DNA of 64,000 nucleotides, from contig NZ_CP046172.1 of assembly GCF_011801145.1 (NCBI RefSeq), positions 6,262,001 to 6,326,000 on the forward strand, read 5' to 3'. The first letter of the stretch is position 1, and each line of letters begins with the position of its first letter. Source of the stretch: Nocardia arthritidis. GTDB taxonomy: Bacteria; Actinomycetota; Actinomycetes; Mycobacteriales; Mycobacteriaceae. The notes under the pieces are model-generated. The model did no database searches and was not told the origin of the DNA. It was given only the letters and a program-made list of their open reading frames with translations. The position numbers were made by a program, and so were the translations under genes. Shown here piece after piece: positions 48,151 through 56,817 of the stretch.

Positions 48151-48792
48151 TCAGCGGTACGCGTCGAGGCGCCAGCCGCCGGGCGTGCGCACGACGGTGG
48201 CGATCACCGTCATCGGCGCCAGTTGTTCCTTGCGCCCGTCCGGGTAGACGACCGTCTGCTCGATTCCGATCTTGAACTGCTGGGTGTTCGGATCGGGATT
48301 GGTCGGCGGCCGCTCACCGGATGCGAAGGTGAACGCCTCGACCCGGGCCTTGGCCTTGGCCCAATCCGCCCACCGCACCGTCGCCTTCGGGGTCTCCACA
48401 TTGCTCGGTGCGCTGTCGACGACCCGAGCCAGGCTGGGGCCCAACCACTTTCGCGCACGGGCCAGCGACGCGCCCTGGCTCTCCCGCTCCGGGTACCAGG
48501 TGTAGATCTCCTTCAGCGCGGCCACCGCGACGCCGTCCGGCGTCACCGGGTCCGGCGCCGGAGCCGCCTCCAGCAGCCGAGTCGTGGACGTAGCCTGATG
48601 CGGCGCACCGGAACCCGCATTCTCCCGGGAGCCGGAACCACAGCCCGCACCGAGCAGCGCAACGCTCACCACCAGCATCACCACCAGTTTCGCGCGTGCC
48701 TGTGCCTTGTCTTTCCAGGCTAGTCGTTCGGCCCGCCGGTTCGGTGGCCGAACGGATACCCGAGTTCCGGCGTGTTCGCGGTGGGCGGTCAC
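48151..48792 (-). CDS. VirB8-like membrane-anchored protein
   Basis: 213 residues from ATG 48792, overlapping the hydrolase stop by 4 nt. A basic cytoplasmic start, one membrane helix (LVVMLVVSVALLGAGCG, residues about 36-52) and an extracytoplasmic domain ending EQLAPMTVIATVVRTPGGWRLDAYR-like (VRTPGGWRLDAY), a pattern typical of the NTF2-like fold of VirB8/TcpC. GAGCG after the helix resembles a weak lipobox but lacks the usual Leu at -3. Likely a scaffold around the channel. Confidence 0.7.
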   Translation of the reverse strand: MTAHREHAGTRVSVRPPNRRAERLAWKDKAQARAKLVVMLVVSVALLGAGCGSGSRENAGSGAPHQATSTTRLLEAAPAPDPVTPDGVAVAALKEIYTWYPERESQGASLARARKWLGPSLARVVDSAPSNVETPKATVRWADWAKAKARVEAFTFASGERPPTNPDPNTQQFKIGIEQTVVYPDGRKEQLAPMTVIATVVRTPGGWRLDAYR

Positions 48793-50438
48793 ATCACCCT
48801 CCGCACCCTGGCGTCACCGGGCACCGCGGCCTCGACCACACCGCCCGACGTCGGCGCCGAGACAATCATCGTCCCCGGGCCGGAATATATTCCGACCTGC
48901 GCCGGGCCGCGCACCCCGAACGAGCTGAACACCAGATCGCCGGGCTGCGCCTTGCTCAGCGGCACCTCGACACCCGCCTCCCACTGCTGTTCGGCGGTGC
49001 GCGGCAGCGTCACCGCACCCGATGACGCGGCGAATACCGCGGCCGAGGTCAGACCCGGCCCGTCCATACCGCCGCCGCTGGGCCCCTGCGGACCGCCGCC
49101 GCCCCACACATACGGCGTGCCGAGCCACTGACGCGCGGCCTCGACGATCTGCCCGCTGCCGCCGCCCGGCTGCGGTTCGAACCGGCCGAGCGAACCCTGC
49201 GCCCGATACTGCGGCTCCATCGCGAGGATATTGGCGACGTACGGGCGGGTCTCGGAGTAGTGCGCCGCAACCTGATTCGGCATACCGCCGGAGGCGAGCA
49301 CCGCGCCCTCGCCGGCGTTGTAGGCGGCCAGGGTCAGCGCGACCACATCGCCCTGCACCTTGCCCTCGCCCATCCAGCGCTCGATCTGATGCGCGATGGC
49401 GCACATGTAGCGGCCCTGGCCGATGATGGAGTCGCCGTCGTCGGACAGGCTGGCATAGCCCTTGCCGCCGGTATCGATGACGTACGGTTTGCCGTCCTCG
49501 GGATCGATGGCGGCGGCGGTGCCGGGCAGGAACTGCGCGAGGCCGACGGCGCCCGCGGGCGAGGTGAGGCCGCGCTGGAAACCGGACTCCTGTCTGCCCT
49601 GGGCCGCGAGCAGCGACGGGGTGATCTCCGGACAGATGGATCCCGCACGGCGATACCAGATTTCGAGTTCCGGCGGCACCTTCCCCGGCGCCAGCGCGCC
49701 ACCCGCGGTGCCGAAGCCGAGCACACAGTTCGGATCGATCGAAAACGCCTTCGCACCACCGACATCCGGGGTCGGCGCGCCGTCGAGCCAAGGGATCGGG
49801 TCGATTTGGCGGCCACCGGTGAAGCGGCCGCCCGGCACGATCTCGAAATGCAGGTGCGGGCCGGAGGATTCGCCCGCCGAACCCACCTGGGCGATCGGCT
49901 GTCCCGCGGTGACGGTGTCGCCGACCCGGACGTGAATTCCGCTGTCCCACATATGCCCGTAGACCGCGGAGAAGGTGCGGCCGTTGAAATCGATCGAGTC
50001 GATCACGATCCAGTTGCCGAAACCCGATGCCGGACCGGCGGCCACCACTTTGCCGTCGGCCACGGAGTAGATGGTGGTGCCGTCCGGCGCCGCCAGGTCG
50101 ACCCCCAGGTGGGTGCCGCCGCGCGCGCCGAAAACGTCCGACACGGTGAACTTTCCGGCCTCGATGGGCAGGGTGCGCCGGACCGGGCCGGCGCCCGCGG
50201 CCAGCGACGGCGTTCCGGTGACCGCCGGAATCGATTGGGTGGCCGAAGGATTCGCGGCAGCGGCGGGCATCGGGGCGCCGATGACCGGACCGCCGAAGGT
50301 GGGCAGCACGGTGTTCGACCCGAGCACCGACGACCCCTCGCACGGGTTGTCCACCGAGGGCAGCACGACCACCAGCACGAGCGTCATCAGCCCGAGGACA
50401 GCGCCCAGCGCCACCCAGAGAATGCTCTTGGCACTCAT
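48789..50438 (-). CDS. three-domain peptidoglycan hydrolase (M23 + transglycosylase + dead NlpC/P60)
   Basis: 549 residues from ATG 50438. TM helix 5-27; M23 LytM-type endopeptidase 95-215 with metal ligands His110 and Asp114 (HLGVD) and HLH 195-197; SLT-type lytic transglycosylase 260-400 with catalytic Glu284 (GRQESGF) and AAYNAGEG; C-terminal NlpC/P60-like domain 425-549. In the last domain the catalytic Cys position reads Gly460 (DGPG in place of DCSG) and the His position reads Gln514 (AQVGIY in place of HVGIY), so it should be inactive. It plays the VirB1 part: opening the wall for the channel. Confidence 0.9.
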   Translation of the reverse strand: MSAKSILWVALGAVLGLMTLVLVVVLPSVDNPCEGSSVLGSNTVLPTFGGPVIGAPMPAAAANPSATQSIPAVTGTPSLAAGAGPVRRTLPIEAGKFTVSDVFGARGGTHLGVDLAAPDGTTIYSVADGKVVAAGPASGFGNWIVIDSIDFNGRTFSAVYGHMWDSGIHVRVGDTVTAGQPIAQVGSAGESSGPHLHFEIVPGGRFTGGRQIDPIPWLDGAPTPDVGGAKAFSIDPNCVLGFGTAGGALAPGKVPPELEIWYRRAGSICPEITPSLLAAQGRQESGFQRGLTSPAGAVGLAQFLPGTAAAIDPEDGKPYVIDTGGKGYASLSDDGDSIIGQGRYMCAIAHQIERWMGEGKVQGDVVALTLAAYNAGEGAVLASGGMPNQVAAHYSETRPYVANILAMEPQYRAQGSLGRFEPQPGGGSGQIVEAARQWLGTPYVWGGGGPQGPSGGGMDGPGLTSAAVFAASSGAVTLPRTAEQQWEAGVEVPLSKAQPGDLVFSSFGVRGPAQVGIYSGPGTMIVSAPTSGGVVEAAVPGDARVRRVM

Positions 50439-50445
50439 ATTTCGG

Positions 50446-50754
50446 TCACGTCTGGCGTCGGGATTCGTTGAGGGTATCGGCCAGGGTTCGGTTCATTTCC
50501 GCGGCGGCGGCCAGTTGTTGTTGCAGCAGCGCCACTTTCCGGCGCAGTGCGATCGCGTCGAGGCGTTCCAGGCTCGGGCCTTCGGCGGCCCGAACCCAGT
50601 TGCGCACCGAATTCGTGTGCACGCCGATCTGTTCCGCGACCACCCGGCACGCCTCGGATTCGCTGCGCAACTTCCCGGTGAGCGCGATGACCTGTTCCAC
50701 GGCGGCCTGCCGCACCTCCGGCGAGACCCGGCGATATGAGCGATGCGGCATCAT
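50446..50754 (-). CDS. IS3-OrfA-type helix-turn-helix protein inside the T4SS-like cluster
   Basis: 102 residues from ATG 50754, five bases after a perfect GGGAGG. N-terminal transposase-OrfA HTH (YRRVSPEVRQAAVEQVIAL, then ACRVVAEQIGVHTNSVRNWV) and a C-terminal leucine-zipper-like helix (LRRKVALLQQQLAAAAEMNR). IS3 OrfA proteins have exactly this two-part form. There is no OrfB with a DDE domain and no terminal inverted repeat nearby, so it is not an active element. It sits in frame with the operon, 7 nt from its downstream neighbour, which suggests use as a DNA-binding regulator. Confidence 0.8.
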   Translation of the reverse strand: MMPHRSYRRVSPEVRQAAVEQVIALTGKLRSESEACRVVAEQIGVHTNSVRNWVRAAEGPSLERLDAIALRRKVALLQQQLAAAAEMNRTLADTLNESRRQT

Positions 50755-50809
50755 GCTGGCCTCCCGGATAGCCGAACCGGTCTCGATCTGCCCACCTGAC
50801 CCGCTCCCC

Positions 50810-53026
50810 TCATGCCGCGCTCCCGCCCTCGGACGGCGGATCCTGTTCCCGCGTAGTCGATTCCACGAACTCGCTGAACCGCTGGTTGGTGTCGTGGATA
50901 CCGCTCTCCTTCTCGGACAGCGTGAATTCCATATGGAACGGGATGCCCGGCCTGCGGTCCTCACCGATTTTCAACAGGAACTTGCCGGTGCCCGGCGGGG
51001 ACGGCCGCTGCTGACCCGGTTTGAGCGCCTCACCCGTGAGCGCTTGCGGCGCAGACCATCCGGTCACCATCTCCTCCTCGGCGGATGTGAAAGGAACCGT
51101 GCTGTCCAGGCGTTTGACCTCCTCGCTCGGGAGGGCGCCGAAGATCTTCGCGCGCGCCCGCTCGAGGAAGCCGAGCGCCTTGGCGATGGCGGCCTCCGAA
51201 CCGAGCGACTGCAGATCCTTGATGGTGTGGCTGATCATGATCAGCGCGGTGGCGATGCCGCGCTGCAATCGGGTCAGCTCGTCGACCCGGTCCACCATGA
51301 AGTCGCCGAGGCCGAGCACCTGCCACAGCTCGTCCATCACCACCTGGAAGTAGCGCTGCGGGCCGAGTCCGGCGTCGGCGAGCACATGCGCGGCCTCCAC
51401 CGAGGCGAATCCGTCGGCCCAGCACGCCAGCATCACGGCGGCCTTGAGCTTCTTGTCGCCGGTCGGGATGTGCGAGACATCCATGCACACCGCGACGGCG
51501 CTGGTATCGATCGGCACCGAGGTCTGGCCGTTGAACACCGCGCCGAACGGGCCCTGGGTGAGCGCGCGCAGCGAACGCCGCAAACCCTTGATGGCGACCT
51601 GGTATTCGGCCGGGTCGTCGGCGCCCGCGTCGAGTTGCAGTTCGTCACCGCCCGCGACGATCACCTCGAGCAGGTTCTCCATGATCGGCGGGCTCTCCGG
51701 GGTGTAACCGCTGCCCGGCTGGTAGAGGATGCGCAGCGCGGTGGCGATGAGCGTCTCCTCGTAGTCGCGCACCCGCGCGCCGCGGACCAGTTCCACCAGG
51801 CCGGCGATCAGCGTCACCTGGCGGGCGCGCAGATCCTGCAGCACCTGAATCTGCAGTGCCGGAAAGGCTTCCAGCCGCGGCACCACCGCACCGAGCACAC
51901 CGGCGGCGAGCGGATTCAGTTTGCCGTGCCCGTAGCCCAGATCGATCACCTGTCCGCCGACGAGTTCGACGAGCCTGCGGTAATCGGGTTTGACGTCGGC
52001 GAGCACCAGCGGGGTGATGCCCTGCGCGATACCGCCGAGCACGATCCGGCGCACCAGCGAGGATTTACCGAAACCGTTGAGCCCCAGGACGAAAAGGCTC
52101 GGCGCGGTGATGAAGCTGCCGCGCATGAACCAGTTCATCGGATCGAAGCAGACGGGTGCGCCGGTGTGCAGGTGCGAGCCGAGCGGGGTGCCGATCAGCG
52201 GCGCGCCCGCGCCGACCGACCACGGCCACAGGCCGGCGACCTGTGCGGTGGTGGCCCGGTATTCGACGGGGCGACCGACGACGTTCATCCGGCCGCCGCC
52301 CGCGCCCGCGTAGCCGCGATCGGTGAGTTGTGCTGTGCTGCGGTCGAATCCGTCCTCGACGATGGCCTCGGCGCGCGCCGCGTAGTTGCGGCGGCGGATA
52401 TCGTCGGTGCGGATGCGGAACGAGGCCCAGGCCGCGCGCAGCCCGTTCTGCTCGCGCGCGATCTGCTCCAGCTTGGTCCGGGTCGCGTCGTCGAGCAGCG
52501 GCGGGCCTGCTTGCTTTCGCTTGTCCGCCTTGGCTTTCGCGCGCCGGGCGGCCGGATCGTGCTGCGGTGCGCCCATGGCGCGGTCGGCCGTGTAGTCGGC
52601 CCGTTCCGTGCGGGCGGGCCGTTTGGCGAGCCGGTCGGGGCGCGGCCTGCGGGCGCCGTCGGTGGACTTGCGGGCGCCGTCGGTGGACTGCCTCGGGGTC
52701 CGCGAACGCGCGCCCTCGCCCCGGCCGTTGCTCCGGCCGCGTTCGGAATCCCTTGCCCGCCGGTCCTTTTCATCGGCACCGGGACGTCTATCGCCCGTCA
52801 CGCGCCCCGCGTCCCCGCCGCGGCGCGGCCGGTCGGGCAGGTCCTCCAGACCGGAACGTTCCCTGGCCGGGCGGCGCGGACGCTCGGCGGGTGGGCGCTC
52901 GCCCCACTCCTCGTACTCCGCCTCGGCCCGCCTGCCCCGGCGCTCACTCGCCCCGTCGGCCGCCGAACCGCGACGGGTCGCGGACTCGTCGCGCTCCCGT
53001 ACGGGCGGCTCGAATTCACCTGCCAT
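50810..53026 (-). CDS. VirB4/TrbE-type ATPase with disordered N-terminus
   Basis: 738 residues from ATG 53026. Residues 1-175 are disordered and very rich in Arg, Ala, Glu and Pro, with a short repeat STDGARKSTDGARR (114-127). The ATPase follows: SLFVLGLNGFGKSSLVRRI with Walker A at 315-322, and Walker B VVMDELWQV (563-571). VirB4 ATPases power assembly and substrate transfer of type IV systems. Here the ATPase half is separate from the N-terminal VirB4 half, which the SCO6880-family gene directly upstream in the operon probably provides. Confidence 0.92.
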   Translation of the reverse strand: MAGEFEPPVRERDESATRRGSAADGASERRGRRAEAEYEEWGERPPAERPRRPARERSGLEDLPDRPRRGGDAGRVTGDRRPGADEKDRRARDSERGRSNGRGEGARSRTPRQSTDGARKSTDGARRPRPDRLAKRPARTERADYTADRAMGAPQHDPAARRAKAKADKRKQAGPPLLDDATRTKLEQIAREQNGLRAAWASFRIRTDDIRRRNYAARAEAIVEDGFDRSTAQLTDRGYAGAGGGRMNVVGRPVEYRATTAQVAGLWPWSVGAGAPLIGTPLGSHLHTGAPVCFDPMNWFMRGSFITAPSLFVLGLNGFGKSSLVRRIVLGGIAQGITPLVLADVKPDYRRLVELVGGQVIDLGYGHGKLNPLAAGVLGAVVPRLEAFPALQIQVLQDLRARQVTLIAGLVELVRGARVRDYEETLIATALRILYQPGSGYTPESPPIMENLLEVIVAGGDELQLDAGADDPAEYQVAIKGLRRSLRALTQGPFGAVFNGQTSVPIDTSAVAVCMDVSHIPTGDKKLKAAVMLACWADGFASVEAAHVLADAGLGPQRYFQVVMDELWQVLGLGDFMVDRVDELTRLQRGIATALIMISHTIKDLQSLGSEAAIAKALGFLERARAKIFGALPSEEVKRLDSTVPFTSAEEEMVTGWSAPQALTGEALKPGQQRPSPPGTGKFLLKIGEDRRPGIPFHMEFTLSEKESGIHDTNQRFSEFVESTTREQDPPSEGGSAA

Positions 53027-53033
53027 GATTCGC

Positions 53034-54524
53034 TCACCCCGCCAGTGCTTTCGGAATTGTCGCGTGTTCCGGCAGGATCACCCCGCAGCCCAGCGAGGCC
53101 GCGAAGGCCGCCGCCTGGTAGCGGTAACACCGCCGGATCTTCAACCGCGCCTGGGTGGACAGGTCGCGCGTGATGGCTTCGATGCGCGGCAGATCACCGC
53201 GCAGGGGTTCGGTGATGGTCACCAGCGCCCCGAAGCGGGTGACACCGTGGCCCCTGGCCTGCTCCTCGCGCGCCTGCTGGGTCGCGCCGACCCGCAGGGT
53301 GGCGGCCGCGGAGACGACACCGCGTTCGCTCTGCTGCGCCACCAGCGCGTTCTTGAAGTCGTCGTCGACGATTTCGGCGGCGTCGGCGGCCGAGTGCGGA
53401 CGGTACACGATTGCGATTCGCTTCCGTGGTACCTCGGGATTGGGAGCAAGCAGTCGCTGCAGCACCCGTTCGTCCACCGCGCCCTCCGGTGCGGCGTCCA
53501 TCTCCCAGGTCACCGAGCGGCCGCCGTCGTGCACCAGGTGATCCCATTTCTCGTCGTGCGACACCGGACCGGCGTCGGCCCAATCCAGGCCGTGCCCACC
53601 GGGTTCGGAGGCCGCGACCTCGAGATCGGCCTGCGAGGCCGGGTCGTAGCTGCGCCGGATGAACGAGATCACCTCATCGGCCGACATCGGCTGGGCGCGC
53701 ACGCCCGCCTCGGCCAGCGCCGCGCAGATACCGGGCAGGCGACGGCCGATCTCGACCGCCTCCTCCGCCGGATTCTTGCGCCGCTCGGCGGTGGTCGCCT
53801 TGAAGGTGATGGCCACCCGGGGCAGCAACTGCACCCGCTCCTGCGGCAATTCCGTCGCCAGCTCGTACATCACCTGCTGGGCCAGCTCCGGCGCGTCCGG
53901 CCGAGTGATCGTGGAAACCTCGGTGAGCAAACGGTTTCCGGTCTCCGGCACGGTATCGATGACCGGAACGACGGCGACGATGTCACTGGTCTGGCCGACC
54001 GAGGCCAGGAAGGTGCCCCAGGCCGAGACCCAGCGGTCGATCACCGGCTGGTCCACCGCCTCGTGCCCCTGCGGCCATGCCCGCAAAACCACTGTGTATT
54101 GGGCGAATTGCGGCAGGTGGATCATGCCGAAGCTGTAGCCGCCCGCATCGATGCCCTCGTAGAGCTTGGACGGAGCGAGTAGGCCGGGTAGGCGGGTGAC
54201 GCCGCCGGGGATCCGCGAGAAGCGGCCGCCCCGGTACACGTGCTCGCCGCGCTTGCGCGAGCGCATCCAGTTGAACATCATCAGTCCGTTCTCGTAGCCG
54301 GAGCGGCCCCCTGTCCGCCACACCAGTGGAACCATGATCACCAGGCCGAAACCGCCGACCGTTGCGCCCCATTGGAATCCGCCGACCAGGGCGGTGAGCA
54401 GCGCCGTGATCACGACGACGAAGCCGAGCACGGTCTCCTCCCAGCGCAGGCCGAAAAGGCCCGCGCTGCGCGGCTTTTGCCAGAGCCCGTAGGAGCGGCG
54501 CTCGTAGGTGTCGTTCGTCGTCAT
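53034..54524 (-). CDS. SCO6880-family protein (PrgI/VirB3-VirB4N-like)
   Basis: 496 residues from ATG 54524, overlapping the upstream gene's stop by 4 nt. A membrane hairpin at residues 29-69 (VLGFVVVITALLTALVGG, ATVGGFGLVIMVPLVW) is followed by a soluble domain similar to the non-ATPase half of VirB4. The SCO6880 family occurs beside VirB4-like ATPases in actinobacterial conjugation-like loci. It probably anchors the ATPase to the membrane. Confidence 0.9.
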   Translation of the reverse strand: MTTNDTYERRSYGLWQKPRSAGLFGLRWEETVLGFVVVITALLTALVGGFQWGATVGGFGLVIMVPLVWRTGGRSGYENGLMMFNWMRSRKRGEHVYRGGRFSRIPGGVTRLPGLLAPSKLYEGIDAGGYSFGMIHLPQFAQYTVVLRAWPQGHEAVDQPVIDRWVSAWGTFLASVGQTSDIVAVVPVIDTVPETGNRLLTEVSTITRPDAPELAQQVMYELATELPQERVQLLPRVAITFKATTAERRKNPAEEAVEIGRRLPGICAALAEAGVRAQPMSADEVISFIRRSYDPASQADLEVAASEPGGHGLDWADAGPVSHDEKWDHLVHDGGRSVTWEMDAAPEGAVDERVLQRLLAPNPEVPRKRIAIVYRPHSAADAAEIVDDDFKNALVAQQSERGVVSAAATLRVGATQQAREEQARGHGVTRFGALVTITEPLRGDLPRIEAITRDLSTQARLKIRRCYRYQAAAFAASLGCGVILPEHATIPKALAG

Positions 54525-55999
54525 CGTGGAATGGTGCTCCTCCCGAGATCCGGTGCACGGTTGGCCCAGCGGTCGCCCGCCACATCACCCATGATTTGGT
54601 CTGCCCGGCTGAGCCCGCTGGTCGCGGCGCGCGCGGCGCTGACCCGGCCCGCCACCCTGCTGGCCGCACCGGACGGTACTCCGCTCGCGCCCGACGGCCC
54701 GGAGGCGCGCGGGGGCTGCCCGCCACCACCGCCGCCACCACCGCGCGGCGGGGGCGCCGGGCGTGGCCCACCGCGGCCACCGGCACCGCCCGGCGGGCGC
54801 GGCCCGGAACCCGAGCCGCTGACGTATCCGGCCGAACCCGGTTGTGCCGCAGCGCGAACGCCGACCGCCTTGGTACCCATCGCACCGAGCGCCGCGACAC
54901 CGACCAGGGTGCCGCCCGCCGCGGTCAGACCGGAGCCGCCGGTACCGACGATCGCCACCGCGGGCACGATGAGGCGCATCAGCGCGGGCAGCACGAACGC
55001 GACGCTGCACAGCATGACCACCGCGACCAGCATCCGTTGCGCCTGTTCACCTTCCGGCAGTCCGCCGGTAGTGGTCAGGTTGTCGACGTGGCCCGCAGTG
55101 GTGAAGGCGATCATGTAGACGATCGCCGCGACCGGCTTCCACAGCATGAACGCGATGATCCAGCCGATCAGTTTCTGATAGGACTGTTTGCCGATATTCA
55201 TCCCGGATGCGGCCGCCGCCAACGGAAGTGCGCCCGCGGCCACCACCAGCAGGCCCTGCCGCACGATGGCGAGCACGATCTGCGCGAGCGCGCCGAGCAG
55301 GCCGACGATCGCGATGATCAGCACCAGGCCGGGCGAAAACGCCTGCAGCTTACTGGTTTTGATCATCAGCTCGGCCAGGTCCTTGGCATTGCCGTTGGTC
55401 GAATCGTTGATCAGCCACTCGGCGAAGCGATCCGAGGCCTGGGTGCCGGCGACGATCACCGCGCCGAGCATCCACGAACTGAAAATCACTCTGGCGAACA
55501 TGCGGAACGATTCGGCCGCCTCGTTCATCACCGCGCCGCGCCGGGCCTCGGCCAGTCTGGCGCCGGAGATGATCACCGAGGCGATCAGCAGCAGTATCTG
55601 CGCCTGATACGTGTAATCGTTTATCTTGGTGAACAATTCGCCCGAATTGCTGGTCACCTCGTTGGGGACCTTCATCCAGAACGTCAGCGCGAGCACGATC
55701 GCCTGGCCGAGGCCGTTCATCAGCGAATCGACCACCTTGCCGAAGGTGGAATCCCATGCCTTGTCCTTGATCGCGGTCGCGGCTTGACCGGGATGGGATG
55801 CGGCATTGCCCGCCTTGCACGCCGCCGACGCGGCATCGCCCAGGGAGACGCCCGGCAGGCCGACATTGTCGAGCGTGTCGTGGATTTGGTCGCATGTCTG
55901 GTCGAAGCCGTAGTGGTTGTCCTGACCGAACGCCACCGTCGGCGTCGCGATCATCACCGTGAAGATGACCGCGAGGATCGTGAGTAGCCGCCTCACCAT
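54521..55999 (-). CDS. VirB6/TrbL-like polytopic membrane protein
   Basis: 492 residues from ATG 55999. A signal-like first helix (LLTILAVIFTVMIATPTVAFG) precedes an extracytoplasmic segment with two Cys, then about seven membrane helices (for example IVLALTFWMKV, ILLLIASVIISGARLAEARR, LVLIIAIVGLLGALAQIVLA, LLVVAAGALPLAAAA) and a Gly/Pro/Arg-rich cytoplasmic tail of about 90 residues. This topology is that of TrbL/VirB6, the membrane channel component. Coupled to the SCO6880 gene by a 4-nt overlap. Confidence 0.88.
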   Translation of the reverse strand: MVRRLLTILAVIFTVMIATPTVAFGQDNHYGFDQTCDQIHDTLDNVGLPGVSLGDAASAACKAGNAASHPGQAATAIKDKAWDSTFGKVVDSLMNGLGQAIVLALTFWMKVPNEVTSNSGELFTKINDYTYQAQILLLIASVIISGARLAEARRGAVMNEAAESFRMFARVIFSSWMLGAVIVAGTQASDRFAEWLINDSTNGNAKDLAELMIKTSKLQAFSPGLVLIIAIVGLLGALAQIVLAIVRQGLLVVAAGALPLAAAASGMNIGKQSYQKLIGWIIAFMLWKPVAAIVYMIAFTTAGHVDNLTTTGGLPEGEQAQRMLVAVVMLCSVAFVLPALMRLIVPAVAIVGTGGSGLTAAGGTLVGVAALGAMGTKAVGVRAAAQPGSAGYVSGSGSGPRPPGGAGGRGGPRPAPPPRGGGGGGGGQPPRASGPSGASGVPSGAASRVAGRVSAARAATSGLSRADQIMGDVAGDRWANRAPDLGRSTIPR

Positions 56000-56817
56000 T
56001 GTGTCCACCCCTCGATGCTTCGCAGGGACTCGATCTGGACCAGGTCGTCGCCCGTCACCGCCGTGAGCTTCCAATCCCCGTCGCGCCACACGACGGCAAG
56101 ACGCATGCCCACCCAGGTTGGTTGACCATCAACTGTCTCTCGGGCCTTTCTCGCAAACCGCACCTTCGCCGAATCATCTGAATAGCCTTCGATCCGGAAC
56201 GCGTCCGAAGCAAACAGCAGGGGTTTGAGCTTGTCCGGTAGCCGGTCCGACACCTTGCCCGCGGCGACGAGGCGGTCGTAGTCGGCCAGATACTTCGGGG
56301 TGACATCGACCAAGCGCAGCAACAGATCCCGGTCGCGCGGGTTGGCGTTGGTGCGCCAGAAGATCTGTTCGGCGGCCAGCGCGGCGCCCTGCGGCGTGTG
56401 CGCGAATCCGACCGCCGCGCGGCCATCGATCCTGGCCGGGCCGTCGGAGCTGGAGAAGCGCACCACCGGTCCGTCGAAGACGCGCTGCCAGACACCGGCG
56501 CCCGCGGCGGGCAGCGGCGCCAGGGTGAGCCACCCCGGCGAACCCGGCTGCTGCGGCGCCGAATCCTGTTGCAGCGCAATACCGGACGGATTGTTCGGGA
56601 TATCGACCCGGCGACCGAACAGATCGGTTGCGGGAGCGCCGAATTCGGCGACCGGCGCGGCCGGTGTCACCGAATCGGAACCGGTCCTCGATATCGCTTC
56701 GGTGTGAGATCCGTTGCCGTGCACGGCGACCAGCGTCACCGCCACCGCGACGCCGACGGCGAGCGCCGCGCCGGCGCCGAGCAGTGTCAGCGGAGTTCGC
56801 CTGCGTGCCTTCACCAT
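55993..56817 (-). CDS. VirB8-like protein, tandem paralogue 2
   Basis: 274 residues from ATG 56817 (GTG 56826 is an alternative); overlaps both neighbours by a few bases. One N-terminal helix (LTLLGAGAALAVGVAVAVTL) and an extracytoplasmic domain with TDLFGRRVDIPNNPSG, FSSSDGPARIDGRAAVGFAH, TPQGAALAAEQIFWRTN and a final VVWRDGDWKLTAV. The final pattern is typical of NTF2-like VirB8/TcpC domains. It is clearly homologous to the gene immediately upstream. Confidence 0.78.
   Translation of the reverse strand: MVKARRRTPLTLLGAGAALAVGVAVAVTLVAVHGNGSHTEAISRTGSDSVTPAAPVAEFGAPATDLFGRRVDIPNNPSGIALQQDSAPQQPGSPGWLTLAPLPAAGAGVWQRVFDGPVVRFSSSDGPARIDGRAAVGFAHTPQGAALAAEQIFWRTNANPRDRDLLLRLVDVTPKYLADYDRLVAAGKVSDRLPDKLKPLLFASDAFRIEGYSDDSAKVRFARKARETVDGQPTWVGMRLAVVWRDGDWKLTAVTGDDLVQIESLRSIEGWTQW

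Noticed and set aside
50446..50754. Complete IS3-family insertion sequence
   Set aside because: Only the OrfA-like part exists; no OrfB, terminal inverted repeats or target duplication were seen.
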